Positions 1-6,997 of a stretch of DNA of 6,999 bases are shown here, piece by piece. The notes beneath the pieces were generated by a model that made no database searches, was not told the DNA's origin, and worked only from the letters and a program-made list of their open reading frames with translations. Within the stretch, counting starts at the first letter, position 1. Every line of letters begins with the position of its first letter. The position numbers and the translations under genes are program-made. Source of the stretch: Chitinophaga pinensis (GTDB taxonomy: Bacteria > Bacteroidota > Bacteroidia > Flavobacteriales_D > Crocinitomicaceae); assembly GCA_945897765.1 (NCBI GenBank), contig CAMDGP010000115.1, positions 1-6,999 on the forward strand, written 5' to 3'.

Positions 1-636
1 TGAACTTTGATAACCAGAAATACCAAATGCAACCCCACCTTTTAAAGATTCAAGTAAACCTGAACTACCAACGAACGCTTTGTTTATATTTGGTATACTT
101 ACAGCGTATGTTTGAACAGGTGTAATCGTACAATGATTTCCTCTTCCTCCGGTAGCTGAGTAAAACTGGGTTGTACCACAGCCCCATAGAAGTCTGCTTT
201 CATCCAAAAAATCGATTGCGCCATTACGCATTTCTCCTTCATTAAAACTTGTTGATGCAGATGACTTCCTTGAACTTGAATAAAATAAAATCCAATTTAA
301 TCCGCCATCAACCGTTTTAAATAAAGTGGATATTTTGTTAAGGGCATTCGCTCCTTTTGGCCAACCAACAGCATATCCATTTTGACTATCCGCAAATTTA
401 ACATCAAAAAAATAGTAGTTGCTATTTTGAAGTATTACGCTCCATGAAGTTCCATTATTTATCGATTTCAACAAACAACCATCACCTGCAATATAAAAGT
501 TCGATCCTTGATTAGATATTGAATATAAATTTTGATTGGCAACGCTCGATGGTAAACTTATACTTGAAAAAGTTACTTGAGCACTTAGACTATTTACAAC
601 AAATAGTACAAATAGGAAATTGATAGTTTTTTTCAT
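1..636 (-). CDS. Secreted YCF48/BNR-like beta-propeller protein, C-terminus beyond the window edge
   Basis: Reading the minus strand from the ATG at 636-634 gives 212 codons without a stop, so the gene is cut by the left edge and only its N-terminal part is here. Residues 1-20 (MKKTINFLFVLFVVNSLSAQ) form a classic signal peptide of the Bacteroidota type, with cleavage likely after SLSA or SLSAQ, so the product is exported. The rest shows repeats of the YCF48/BNR (sialidase-like propeller) kind: a G-D-G-C-L-L-K-S-I-N-N-G-T-S-W unit near residues 51-65, then D-x-x-N-G-Y-A-V-G at 83-91 followed by F-K-T-V-D-G-G-L-N-W at 106-115, and a weaker unit with A-F-V-G-S-S-G near 187-193. In this phylum such proteins often end in a type IX secretion sorting domain, which would lie outside the window. 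The function is unknown; an extracellular or surface role is inferred. The start is fixed by the signal peptide and by a stop codon (TAA, 642-640) in the same frame just upstream. Confidence 0.82.
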   Translation of the reverse strand, partial: MKKTINFLFVLFVVNSLSAQVTFSSISLPSSVANQNLYSISNQGSNFYIAGDGCLLKSINNGTSWSVILQNSNYYFFDVKFADSQNGYAVGWPKGANALNKISTLFKTVDGGLNWILFYSSSRKSSASTSFNEGEMRNGAIDFLDESRLLWGCGTTQFYSATGGRGNHCTITPVQTYAVSIPNINKAFVGSSGLLESLKGGVAFGISGYQSS

Positions 637-639
637 TCT

Positions 640-771
640 TTATAATTTTTCAATTTTGAAATCAGATGTTGATATACTTGAACCTAAAGAATCTGCATTT
701 GTAGCTATTAAAAAAGAATTTTCTATATCTGTGATTGTGGTTGAGAGTCTCCTTGTGTCATTACAACAAAG
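640..771 (-). pseudogene. Probable C-terminal remnant of an upstream gene, ending 3 bases before the secreted-protein start
   Basis: A minus-strand frame open from 771 down to the TAA at 642-640 encodes 43 residues with a protein-like composition (for example S-F-L-I-A-T-N-A-D-S-L-G, ending S-D-F-K-I-E-K-L). It is preceded by an in-frame stop and contains no ATG, so it cannot be a normal complete gene. Its stop lies only three bases before the ATG at 636, the tight spacing expected of neighbouring genes in an operon. The simplest reading is the tail of a gene once cotranscribed with the secreted protein, whose upstream part is frameshifted or replaced. I do not recognise the family. Chance openness in AT-rich DNA is a real alternative. 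Confidence 0.3.
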
Positions 772-899
772 CTAATTCCTGGACTAATGGCAAAACTAGC
801 CTCTCCTTTTTTTACACTTTTTTGTTGCTTCAATGTTAATTTCCAATTCTTAGATGTAATAATAAATTTTAATTCACTCAAAAATATGGATATAAATAA
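723..899 (-). pseudogene. Unrecognised 58-codon reading-frame remnant
   Basis: This minus-strand stretch is open between an in-frame TAA (902-900) and TAG (725-723) and encodes 58 residues, basic in the middle (K-L-T-L-K-Q-Q-K-S-V-K-K-G-E) and hydrophobic afterwards (A-I-S-P-G-I-S-F-V-V-M-T-Q). Its only methionine is near the C-terminal end, so a gene would need a TTG start around 881. It overlaps the 640-771 stretch in another frame, and a frameshift between the two would join them. No homologue is recognised. It is listed because the composition looks like protein; the plus strand is also open across most of it (43 codons from an ATG at 787), which weakens the case. Confidence 0.22.
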
Positions 900-916
900 T
901 TACCTTTCAGGCTAAG

Positions 917-1081
917 TTAGTTCAAGTATTTTAGTTTTGTAAACTCTGTTTCTTGATATTTCAATATGTATAAAGTATAGAAATCTTCCTTTCTTACTCT
1001 GCTTCCTTTCCAAGTTGTTAAAGCGATGTTAGGTAAATCAGATTTCGCTCTTTTTACAAATATTTGCAGTTGCTGTAAAAA
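917..1081 (-). pseudogene. Unrecognised C-terminal-like fragment without a start codon
   Basis: The minus strand is open from 1081 to the TAA at 919-917, giving 54 residues. The stretch after residue about 10 is convincingly protein-like: basic, with K-R-A-K-S-D-L-P-N-I, then T-T-W-K-G-S-R-V-R-K-E-D-F-Y and a closing E-T-E-F-T-K-L-K-Y-L-N. It has no ATG and an in-frame stop just before it (1084-1082), so as it stands it is a fragment. It lies in a third frame relative to the two stretches downstream on the same strand. It could be the end of a truncated gene, part of a repeated or mobile sequence, or chance. No known domain is recognised. Confidence 0.28.
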
Positions 1082-1110
1082 TTAAAAATCCAAATCCATC
1101 AAAAAACTAA

Positions 1111-1137
1111 AACGAAACCAACAAACAAACTTTCGTT
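1111..1137. repeat. Perfect 7-base inverted repeat (possible hairpin)
   Basis: AACGAAA at 1111-1117 is the exact reverse complement of TTTCGTT at 1131-1137, with a 13-base A/C-only loop between them. Read on the minus strand, the stem is followed by a T-rich run, loosely like a terminator, but with only two G-C pairs it would be weak. It lies about 60 bases upstream of the AsmA-like gene, so it may instead belong to that gene's leader. It could also be chance. Confidence 0.25.
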
Positions 1138-1194
1138 AATAATTCCATAAAGCTCGCTTAAAAGTTAAAGTGATAGCGACTAAATTCGTTGCAA

Positions 1195-3858
1195 ATGTGG
1201 AAAACCGTTTTTAAAATAAGCAAATGGATTGTTGGAATTGTTTTGAGCATTGTTTTGCTCATTTCTGCCTCTTTATATTTGTTCAAGGATCGCATAATTG
1301 GGGTTGTAATTAATGAGGTGAATACCCATTTAAAAGTGCCTGTTTCTGTGAAAGAAGTAGACCTTGCTTTTTGGGGGAGTTTCCCGAACTTATCGGTTGA
1401 TTTTAAAGAAGTTTATATTCAAGATGCGTTTAAAAATTCAACGAAAAAAGACACCTTACTTTACACAGAACGCATACGTTTAAAGTTCAATCCCATCGAT
1501 TTATGGAATAAGAATTATCATGTAAAAGCCATTCAAATTTCACCAGGAACTTTACAACTAAAAATAAATAAACAAGGGAAGGTAAATTACGATATTTTTA
1601 AACCAAGTGACTCAAAATCTGCGACTTCATTTGATTTGAAATTAGAGAAAATAGAGCTAGAAAATGTACGATTTGGGTATCAAAATTTACTAACTAATCA
1701 GATTTATAAAACGAAATTCATTGCTTCAACGCTTGCCGGTGACTTTTCTGCTAGCCAATTTTCAGTTGTAGCTGAAGGAAACGCAATGGTAATTCGAGCG
1801 AAAAGTGGCGGGGTAACCTTGCTTTCCAATAAATCACTAAAATACGATTTGAAACTTGATGTTGACTCAGAAAAAGGAACTGTTTCACTTCCAAAAGCAA
1901 TTATTAATGTAGCAGGATTGCCTTTTGAAATCAATGGAAAAGTGGATGCTGATAGTTTGAATTTTAGAGTAAAATCGAAAGATATTCAATTGTCAGATGT
2001 GGTCAATAAATTTTCACTAGCAGCAACTGATGACATTAAAAAATTTCAAGGTACTGGCTTAGTTAATTTTGATTTAGCAATCAATGGTGCTGTTGAATCA
2101 TCGGCTCCAACTACGATAAATTGTGATTTCGGAGTGGAAAATGGTTCGTTGATTGAGCCATTTCAGGGCCTAAAAATTAGAGAAATTAATTTGGAAGGCC
2201 AATACTCGAACGAAGGCGGCGTTGAAGAAGAATTTTTAGAATTAAGAAAACTACATTTTAAAACAGCTGGTGGACCATTTAATGGTGCTATTCGCATGAC
2301 AGAATTTGAAAACCCAGTGATAATTGGTAATGCAAGTGGAAATATAGACCTAAACGTTGCCCATGCGATTTTTAAATTTCCTGTGATTGAAAAGGTTAAA
2401 GGCGCCGTTTCAGTTGATACTGATTTTTCTATTCAAAGTCTAACAGAGACAGGTACAGTTGATGTAAAAAAATGCGACGGAAATGTAGAAATGCGAAATG
2501 TTTGGTTAAAATTATTAGATGATAAAAGAACATTTGAAAATATAAAAGGGTCGATTTTTCTACGAGGTAACGAAGCTGGAATTCATAATACATCGTTAAA
2601 AATTGGAAGCAGTGATTTAAAAGTTAATGGTCTTTTTTCAAATCTTTTCGATTATCTTAAAGGCTTAAGTTCTCTGCAAACGAATATAGATATTGAAAGT
2701 AATAATCTAAAAATTGAAGATTTAGGAACGACAACTAAAAAGGAAAAAATTGAAGAAAGTAGAATTTTTGTTCTTCCAAATGATATTAATGGTTCTATAA
2801 AGTTGACGGTTGGAACCTTGCGCTATGAACATCATGTTTTCTCCAATATTCTTGGAAAAATGCAAATTCAAGAACGACGTTTACATTTTCCGCAATTGAG
2901 TTTGGTGAATGCAGAAGCGCTTGTTAGTGGTGCTTTGGTGATCGAAGAAAAATCGCCTGAAATATTTACTATCACAGCGAAAGTCGCAACCAAAAACCTC
3001 AAATTCAAACCTTTATTTAAAGAATGGGAGAATTTTGAACAAAGCGTATTGACAGACCAAAATATTTCTGGTCGTGCTGAAGCAGAATTATATTTTTTCG
3101 CACCATTTGATTTACGTTCAGGAATTGTAATGAATTCGATAGATGCTAAACTTGATTTACGCGTATTTGATGGTCAGTTGAAAAATGTAAGTTCTTTCAA
3201 GGATATTACGCAAAGTTTAAAAACGACCTCCGGTAAGTTGGTTTTGGGTAAAAAAAATATTGATTTATTGGAACAAAAATTAAATAGCATTTCATTTAAC
3301 ACAATGGAAAATAGCATTTTAATAAAAAATGGTATTGTTCAAATTCCAAAAATGCACATTGGCTCAACTGCTTTAGATATGGATGTCGCTGGGTCACATA
3401 GTTTTGATAATGACATTGATTATCGATTTATTTTTCGATTTAGGGATTTAATGGCAAATGAAAAAGATAGTGAATTCGGACAAGTAATTGACGATGGCAC
3501 TGGAATAAAAATGTACATGCGTATGCATGGAACGTTGGAAAACCCAATAATTGAATGGGATGATGTTTCTCGAAAAGAACAAGCACAAGAAAATCGAGAA
3601 CAAGCGAAAGAAGATGCAAAATCAATCCTTAAAACAGAATTTGGTTTGTTTAAAAAAGATACTTCCGTTAAGGTTTATGTACCGAAAGATGTACCGAAAG
3701 AAGATTTAAAAATTCAATTTGGTCCAGCGACAAAACAAGAATTTATTGAAGAGAAAAAACAGAAAAAAGATTCTAAACTTAAGAAGACATTAGACAACTG
3801 GAAAAAACAGCAAGAAGAAGAAGGTAAATCCGGTTTTAAAGTTGGTGGTGGTAGGTAA
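1195..3858 (+). CDS. AsmA-like protein, inner-membrane anchored
   Basis: The product (887 residues) belongs to the AsmA-like group, whose better studied members form long beta-rich grooves and are linked to phospholipid transport and outer-membrane integrity. A single N-terminal membrane helix (about residues 8-30) anchors it, with the bulk in the periplasm. Right after it comes the typical AsmA start, including V-P-V-S-V-K-E-V-D-L-A-F-W-G-S-F-P-N-L-S (48-67). The middle is a long series of alternating beta-strand segments. The AsmA C-terminal region lies at about 700-787, with F-N-T-M-E-N-S-I, I-K-N-G and a closing G-T-L-E-N-P-I-I-E-W. The last 100 residues are a highly charged, lysine-rich tail ending in G-G-G-R. 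I chose the ATG at 1195; a TTG six bases earlier in frame is possible but not needed, as the membrane helix is intact from the ATG. No ribosome binding site is seen, as usual in this phylum. It is probably a separate transcription unit from the genes downstream. The transported substrate is not readable. Confidence 0.87.
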   Translation: MWKTVFKISKWIVGIVLSIVLLISASLYLFKDRIIGVVINEVNTHLKVPVSVKEVDLAFWGSFPNLSVDFKEVYIQDAFKNSTKKDTLLYTERIRLKFNPIDLWNKNYHVKAIQISPGTLQLKINKQGKVNYDIFKPSDSKSATSFDLKLEKIELENVRFGYQNLLTNQIYKTKFIASTLAGDFSASQFSVVAEGNAMVIRAKSGGVTLLSNKSLKYDLKLDVDSEKGTVSLPKAIINVAGLPFEINGKVDADSLNFRVKSKDIQLSDVVNKFSLAATDDIKKFQGTGLVNFDLAINGAVESSAPTTINCDFGVENGSLIEPFQGLKIREINLEGQYSNEGGVEEEFLELRKLHFKTAGGPFNGAIRMTEFENPVIIGNASGNIDLNVAHAIFKFPVIEKVKGAVSVDTDFSIQSLTETGTVDVKKCDGNVEMRNVWLKLLDDKRTFENIKGSIFLRGNEAGIHNTSLKIGSSDLKVNGLFSNLFDYLKGLSSLQTNIDIESNNLKIEDLGTTTKKEKIEESRIFVLPNDINGSIKLTVGTLRYEHHVFSNILGKMQIQERRLHFPQLSLVNAEALVSGALVIEEKSPEIFTITAKVATKNLKFKPLFKEWENFEQSVLTDQNISGRAEAELYFFAPFDLRSGIVMNSIDAKLDLRVFDGQLKNVSSFKDITQSLKTTSGKLVLGKKNIDLLEQKLNSISFNTMENSILIKNGIVQIPKMHIGSTALDMDVAGSHSFDNDIDYRFIFRFRDLMANEKDSEFGQVIDDGTGIKMYMRMHGTLENPIIEWDDVSRKEQAQENREQAKEDAKSILKTEFGLFKKDTSVKVYVPKDVPKEDLKIQFGPATKQEFIEEKKQKKDSKLKKTLDNWKKQQEEEGKSGFKVGGGR
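3679..3702 (+). repeat. Tandem 12-base duplication inside the AsmA-like tail
   Basis: GTACCGAAAGAT is followed directly by GTACCGAAAGAA, 11 of 12 bases identical. In frame it encodes V-P-K-D-V-P-K-E within the charged C-terminal tail. It keeps the frame and looks like a small local duplication in a tolerant region. Confidence 0.7.
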
Positions 3859-3950
3859 TACTTAATTTGTGTTTAATGAGTTGAAGGCAGCTCGTTCTAA
3901 TTTCCATCTCTTTTTATGAAATTTTCAATGTTTAAAAGTAAAAAGAGCGC

Positions 3951-3983
3951 TTGCTTTTAATCGCTTAATCTTTTTCAAATTTG
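3951..3983 (+). promoter_or_regulatory. Candidate Bacteroidota-type promoter for the lipoprotein/glycosyltransferase pair
   Basis: TTG at 3951-3953 and CAAATTTG at 3976-3983 are separated by 22 bases. The known Bacteroidota promoter is a TTG-type -33 element and TAnnTTTG at -7, with roughly 17-23 bases between; here the -7 box differs in its first base only. Transcription would begin near 3988-3992, giving a very short leader before the ATG at 4001. The position, inside the 142-base gap after the AsmA-like gene, fits. AT-rich DNA gives such matches by chance, so this is tentative. Confidence 0.35.
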
Positions 3984-4000
3984 TATTAAATACAGAAACT

Positions 4001-4975
4001 ATGAAAATTTTAAACGTAACTATTCAAGCAATTGTTTTAACAGCAATCGTGAGTGCCTGCGTTCCTTCTAAAAAATATAAAGAACTAGTTGCAAGAGAAA
4101 AAACGTGTACCGAAGAACTCGAAAAATATAGAAAAAGTAGCGATTCATTTGAAGCAGCTTCTAAAGATTTAGGTACAAAATATGAAATTGCAAGCAAAGA
4201 TGTTTCTAAACTAAAGCAAGACACAACATCAATTGGAAATACTTTACGATTTTTAAAACGCGATTATAGCCAACTATTAGAACAACACGAATCGCTCGAA
4301 AAATCGTTTGATAAGTTGAAAAACTTAAGCGCCAAAGAAACTGCAACTTTACAATCAGAATTGGAAGCGAAAAACAAAGAATTGCAATCCAAGGAGAATG
4401 CGCTTTTGAAATTAGATCAAGAATTAAAAGCAAAAGAAGTATTGTTGAAGGAACGTGAAAAACGTGTGAATGAATTGGAAGAAGCAATTCGTAAAAAAGA
4501 CGCAACTGTTCAGTTATTAAAAGCGAAAGTGGCAAATGCTTTAGTTGGTTTTGAAAATAAGGGTTTAACTGTTGTTCAGAAAAACGGAAAAATTTACGTG
4601 AGTTTAGAAGCAAAATTGTTGTTTAAATCAGGAAGTACGTTCGTTGAACCAGAAGGAAAAGTTGCTTTAATCGAACTTGGAAAAGCGTTGGAAACAGAAA
4701 AAGATTTAGAAATTGTAGTTGAAGGTCACACGGATGTTGACAAATTAATAAGTCCAACTTCGCCAAAAAACAATTGGGAACTTTCTGTTTTACGTTCAAC
4801 TTCCGTTGTCGAGATTTTATTGGCAAATTCTAATATGATTCCAAGTCAAATTATGGCAGCAGGTCGTGGAGAGTTTTTCCCTGTAAGCACAACTGACAAA
4901 GCAAAAAACCGCCGAATTGAAGTGATTATTTCACCAAACTTGAATGAATTATTTGAAATTATTTCTAACGATTAA
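4001..4975 (+). CDS. OmpA-family outer-membrane lipoprotein with long coiled coil
   Basis: The 324-residue product begins with a lipoprotein signal: a short basic start, a hydrophobic stretch, and the lipobox V-S-A-C with the lipidated cysteine at position 20. The residues after it (V-P-S-K-K-Y) are basic and lack Asp at +2 and the acidic surface-export signal known in this phylum, so an outer-membrane anchor facing the periplasm is likely. Residues about 25-185 are Lys/Glu-rich and form a long coiled coil. Residues about 195-315 form an OmpA/MotB-type peptidoglycan-binding domain, with L-L-F-K-S-G-S, E-G-H-T-D (241-245), N-W-E-L-S-V-L-R-S (258-266) and the closing N-R-R-I-E-V-I-I. D245 and R265 sit where OmpA-family proteins hold the peptidoglycan diaminopimelate. 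The insert between them is usual in this phylum. It probably links outer membrane and cell wall. The next gene starts 15 bases after its stop, so the two are likely cotranscribed. Confidence 0.9.
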   Translation: MKILNVTIQAIVLTAIVSACVPSKKYKELVAREKTCTEELEKYRKSSDSFEAASKDLGTKYEIASKDVSKLKQDTTSIGNTLRFLKRDYSQLLEQHESLEKSFDKLKNLSAKETATLQSELEAKNKELQSKENALLKLDQELKAKEVLLKEREKRVNELEEAIRKKDATVQLLKAKVANALVGFENKGLTVVQKNGKIYVSLEAKLLFKSGSTFVEPEGKVALIELGKALETEKDLEIVVEGHTDVDKLISPTSPKNNWELSVLRSTSVVEILLANSNMIPSQIMAAGRGEFFPVSTTDKAKNRRIEVIISPNLNELFEIISND

Positions 4976-4990
4976 TTCTGATAACTCACA

Positions 4991-6997
4991 ATGGCAACTA
5001 AGTCAATAAAGTTAAAAGAGAAACAAAAAAATAACGAGCATGCGAAAATAGAAGTAGCTATACAAGAAACTTCTTCTCGCTCGAAATGGTTGATCATTTT
5101 AGGTATTATTGCCTTAACTTTTATTGCATACTTACCCGGTTTTTCACCTGAGAAAGAATTCACGAATTGGGACGATTTAGGCTATGTTGTTAATCAACCT
5201 TTAGTGAAAACTACTAATCCAGATAGTTTAAAACTGCTTTTTGAGCCAACTACTCAAGTGATGTTAAATTATCATCCTTTGACAATGTTGACATTAGCTT
5301 ACAATTATTCCAGTGCAGAATTAGACATTCAGCCTTATTTCAAAACGAACCTATTTCTTCATCTTTTAAATACATTTTTAGTTTTCTTGCTGCTTTTCAA
5401 ATGGAGTAAAAGTTCGCTTTATATTGCTGGTTTCGGCGCACTGATTTTTGGTATTCATCCGATGCACGTTGAAAGTGTTGCATGGATTTCTGAACGAAAA
5501 GATGTGCTTTATACCTTTTTCTTTTTGCTTTCCTTATTTAGTTATTTAAAGTATATCGACCGTCAAAAAATTGCTTGGTTATTTGTTGCTTTTGTGTTGT
5601 TTATTGCTTCTTGTTTAAGCAAAGCAATGGCAGTGCCGCTTCCGCTTGTTTTTCTTTTGGTCGACTTCTTGTACAAAAGAAAGTTTACGATAGCTGTAAT
5701 TTTAGAAAAAATACCGTTTTTGGCGCTTTCTGTTTGGTTTGGTTTAAATGCTGTTAAAATTCAGTCGGCAGGTGCAATTGCAGAATTTGAAGTCTTCACG
5801 TTATTTGAACGCATTATGTTTGCCTCTTATGGCTTTTTGATGTATTGGCTTAAGTTTTTCGTGCCAACAAATCTCTCGGCTTTTTATCCTTATCCAACCT
5901 TTGGAGAAGACAAAGCATTACCATTAATTTATGTCCTAGCGCCATTTATTGTGCTTTTACTTGTTCTTGCACCACTTGTTTACTTTTATAAAAAACAAAA
6001 ATCCAATCTTAGAATTTACCTCTTCGGAATGGGCTTTTTCGTTTTAATGATTGCTTTGGTGTTACAATTTATTTCTGTTGGTTCGGCAATTATGGCGGAT
6101 AGATATGCCTATATTCCTTACATCGGTGGAAGTTTTATGCTTTTGATGTTTGCATTTAATTACCATGAAAAACTAAAAAATAAGCTTATAATTCCGACGA
6201 TTCTTACGATTTATTGTTTGTTTCTTTTCGTTCAGAATTATAAACAAGTAGCAGTTTGGACCAACTCAGAAACTTTGTGGTCGAATGTGATTGAGCAATA
6301 CCCATTTGTGATTGAGCAAGAAGGAAACAAAGTTTTTGTCAGAACAAATGGAGTGGAAGTGGCGCATAAAAATCGTGGAAACTATTACCGAGAACACGGA
6401 AGAATGGATTTAGCTTTTAAAGACTATGATATTTTAGTGAGCGCACGGGTGAAAGATCCATTAGTTTACAGCAATATGGCGAACATGTATGCTTTAGAAG
6501 GGAAATTTCAAGAGTCGATTGAAATGTATAAAATGGCTTTAGAACGCGATTCAAGTACCTTTGATGTCTATCTAAACCGTGGAATTACTTATACTAAAAT
6601 GGCGCAGCGTGCAAATGCAATTAAAGATTTTAAGAAAGCATTAACGATTCAACCAAAAAATCAAATGGCTTTGTCAAATCTCTGTTCTGAATTGGTGAAT
6701 AGCAGTAATTTTAAGGATGCTCTCATTTATTCTAATAAGCTAATAAATTTATATCCAGCAAGTTACGACGGCTATTTTTACCGTGGAACAGCGAATGTTA
6801 ATTTAGGAAATCATACAAGTGCATTGGAAGATTTGAATCAATCTATTAAACTGAATCCGAATTATATGTATAATTGGTTCAATGCTTCTGTTTCTTACAA
6901 AGCAATTGGTGATACTAAAAAAGCCCTTGAATATACATTGAAAGCTAAAGAATTGGGCATGGAAGTAAATCCTGCTTATTTGGAAAGTTTGAGGTAA
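4991..6997 (+). CDS. TMTC-like GT-C membrane glycosyltransferase with C-terminal TPR repeats
   Basis: The 668-residue protein has a lysine-rich cytoplasmic N-terminus, a first membrane helix at about 33-53, several more helices up to about residue 420, and a C-terminal TPR region. The membrane part resembles TMTC/DUF1736-type GT-C glycosyltransferases, which use lipid-linked sugars: an acidic N-W-D-D (59-62) in the first large loop, where GT-C enzymes carry their acidic catalytic residues; Y-H-P-L (94-97); L-H-L-L-N (123-127); the signature HPMHVESVAWISERKD (156-171); and A-D-R-Y-A-Y-I-P (369-376). The C-terminus falls into six consecutive 34-residue TPRs (458-491, 492-525, 526-559, 560-593, 594-627, 628-661), likely periplasmic and able to bind a protein partner. 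Animal TMTC proteins are O-mannosyltransferases with this layout; the bacterial substrate is unknown, and protein O-glycosylation is only an inference. The stop (6995-6997) is inside the window. It follows the lipoprotein gene after 15 bases, without a Shine-Dalgarno sequence. Confidence 0.85.
   Translation: MATKSIKLKEKQKNNEHAKIEVAIQETSSRSKWLIILGIIALTFIAYLPGFSPEKEFTNWDDLGYVVNQPLVKTTNPDSLKLLFEPTTQVMLNYHPLTMLTLAYNYSSAELDIQPYFKTNLFLHLLNTFLVFLLLFKWSKSSLYIAGFGALIFGIHPMHVESVAWISERKDVLYTFFFLLSLFSYLKYIDRQKIAWLFVAFVLFIASCLSKAMAVPLPLVFLLVDFLYKRKFTIAVILEKIPFLALSVWFGLNAVKIQSAGAIAEFEVFTLFERIMFASYGFLMYWLKFFVPTNLSAFYPYPTFGEDKALPLIYVLAPFIVLLLVLAPLVYFYKKQKSNLRIYLFGMGFFVLMIALVLQFISVGSAIMADRYAYIPYIGGSFMLLMFAFNYHEKLKNKLIIPTILTIYCLFLFVQNYKQVAVWTNSETLWSNVIEQYPFVIEQEGNKVFVRTNGVEVAHKNRGNYYREHGRMDLAFKDYDILVSARVKDPLVYSNMANMYALEGKFQESIEMYKMALERDSSTFDVYLNRGITYTKMAQRANAIKDFKKALTIQPKNQMALSNLCSELVNSSNFKDALIYSNKLINLYPASYDGYFYRGTANVNLGNHTSALEDLNQSIKLNPNYMYNWFNASVSYKAIGDTKKALEYTLKAKELGMEVNPAYLESLR
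6286..6319 (+). repeat. 13-base direct repeat in the linker before the TPR region
   Basis: TGTGATTGAGCAA occurs at 6286-6298 and again at 6307-6319, 21 bases apart, so in the same frame. It encodes V-I-E-Q twice, separated by Y-P-F, in the linker between the last membrane helix and the first TPR. It is probably a small duplication with little functional meaning. Confidence 0.6.

Larger units (their letters stand above)
637..1194. other. Gene-free stretch between divergent genes
   Basis: No intact gene can be supported here on either strand. The minus strand carries the three broken reading frames described separately; the plus strand has only short open stretches with no recognisable content. 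The region must contain the promoter of the AsmA-like gene, but no element pair matching TTG and TAnnTTTG at the right distance stands out close to its start. No tRNA, terminator with a strong GC stem, or insertion-sequence end was seen. Confidence 0.6.

Noticed and set aside
791..798. TAGTTTTG on the minus strand, a possible promoter for the secreted-protein gene.
   Set aside because: No TTG at the needed distance, and it falls inside a protein-like open stretch.
787..915. Plus-strand open frame of 42 residues starting with an ATG.
   Set aside because: It is short, hydrophobic and cysteine/phenylalanine-rich in the way of a complement of a basic coding stretch; no recognisable content or leader signal.
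932..939. TAGTTTTG, a perfect match to the -7 box TAnnTTTG on the plus strand upstream of the AsmA-like gene.
   Set aside because: There is no TTG at 17-23 bases upstream, and it lies over 250 bases from the start; an 8-base AT-rich match is expected by chance.
1181..1188. TAAATTCG just before the AsmA-like start as a -7 box.
   Set aside because: It has one mismatch, no -33 partner at a suitable distance, and would put the transcript start on the start codon.
1189..1194. TTG start for the AsmA-like gene, two codons before the ATG.
   Set aside because: The ATG at 1195 already gives a complete membrane anchor, and no ribosome binding site favours the TTG.
3440..3625. Minus-strand open frame opposite the end of the AsmA-like gene.
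   Set aside because: It is a shadow of a supported gene, with no recognisable domain or signal.
3941..3960. AAAAGAGCGCTTGCTTTT as a terminator after the AsmA-like gene.
   Set aside because: Only about five mostly A-T pairs can form around a usable loop, and no T run follows directly.
4206..4613. Minus-strand open frame of 135 codons opposite the lipoprotein gene.
   Set aside because: It is the complement of the Lys/Glu-rich coiled coil, which gives a leucine/phenylalanine-rich shadow with no domain; the plus-strand gene is well supported.
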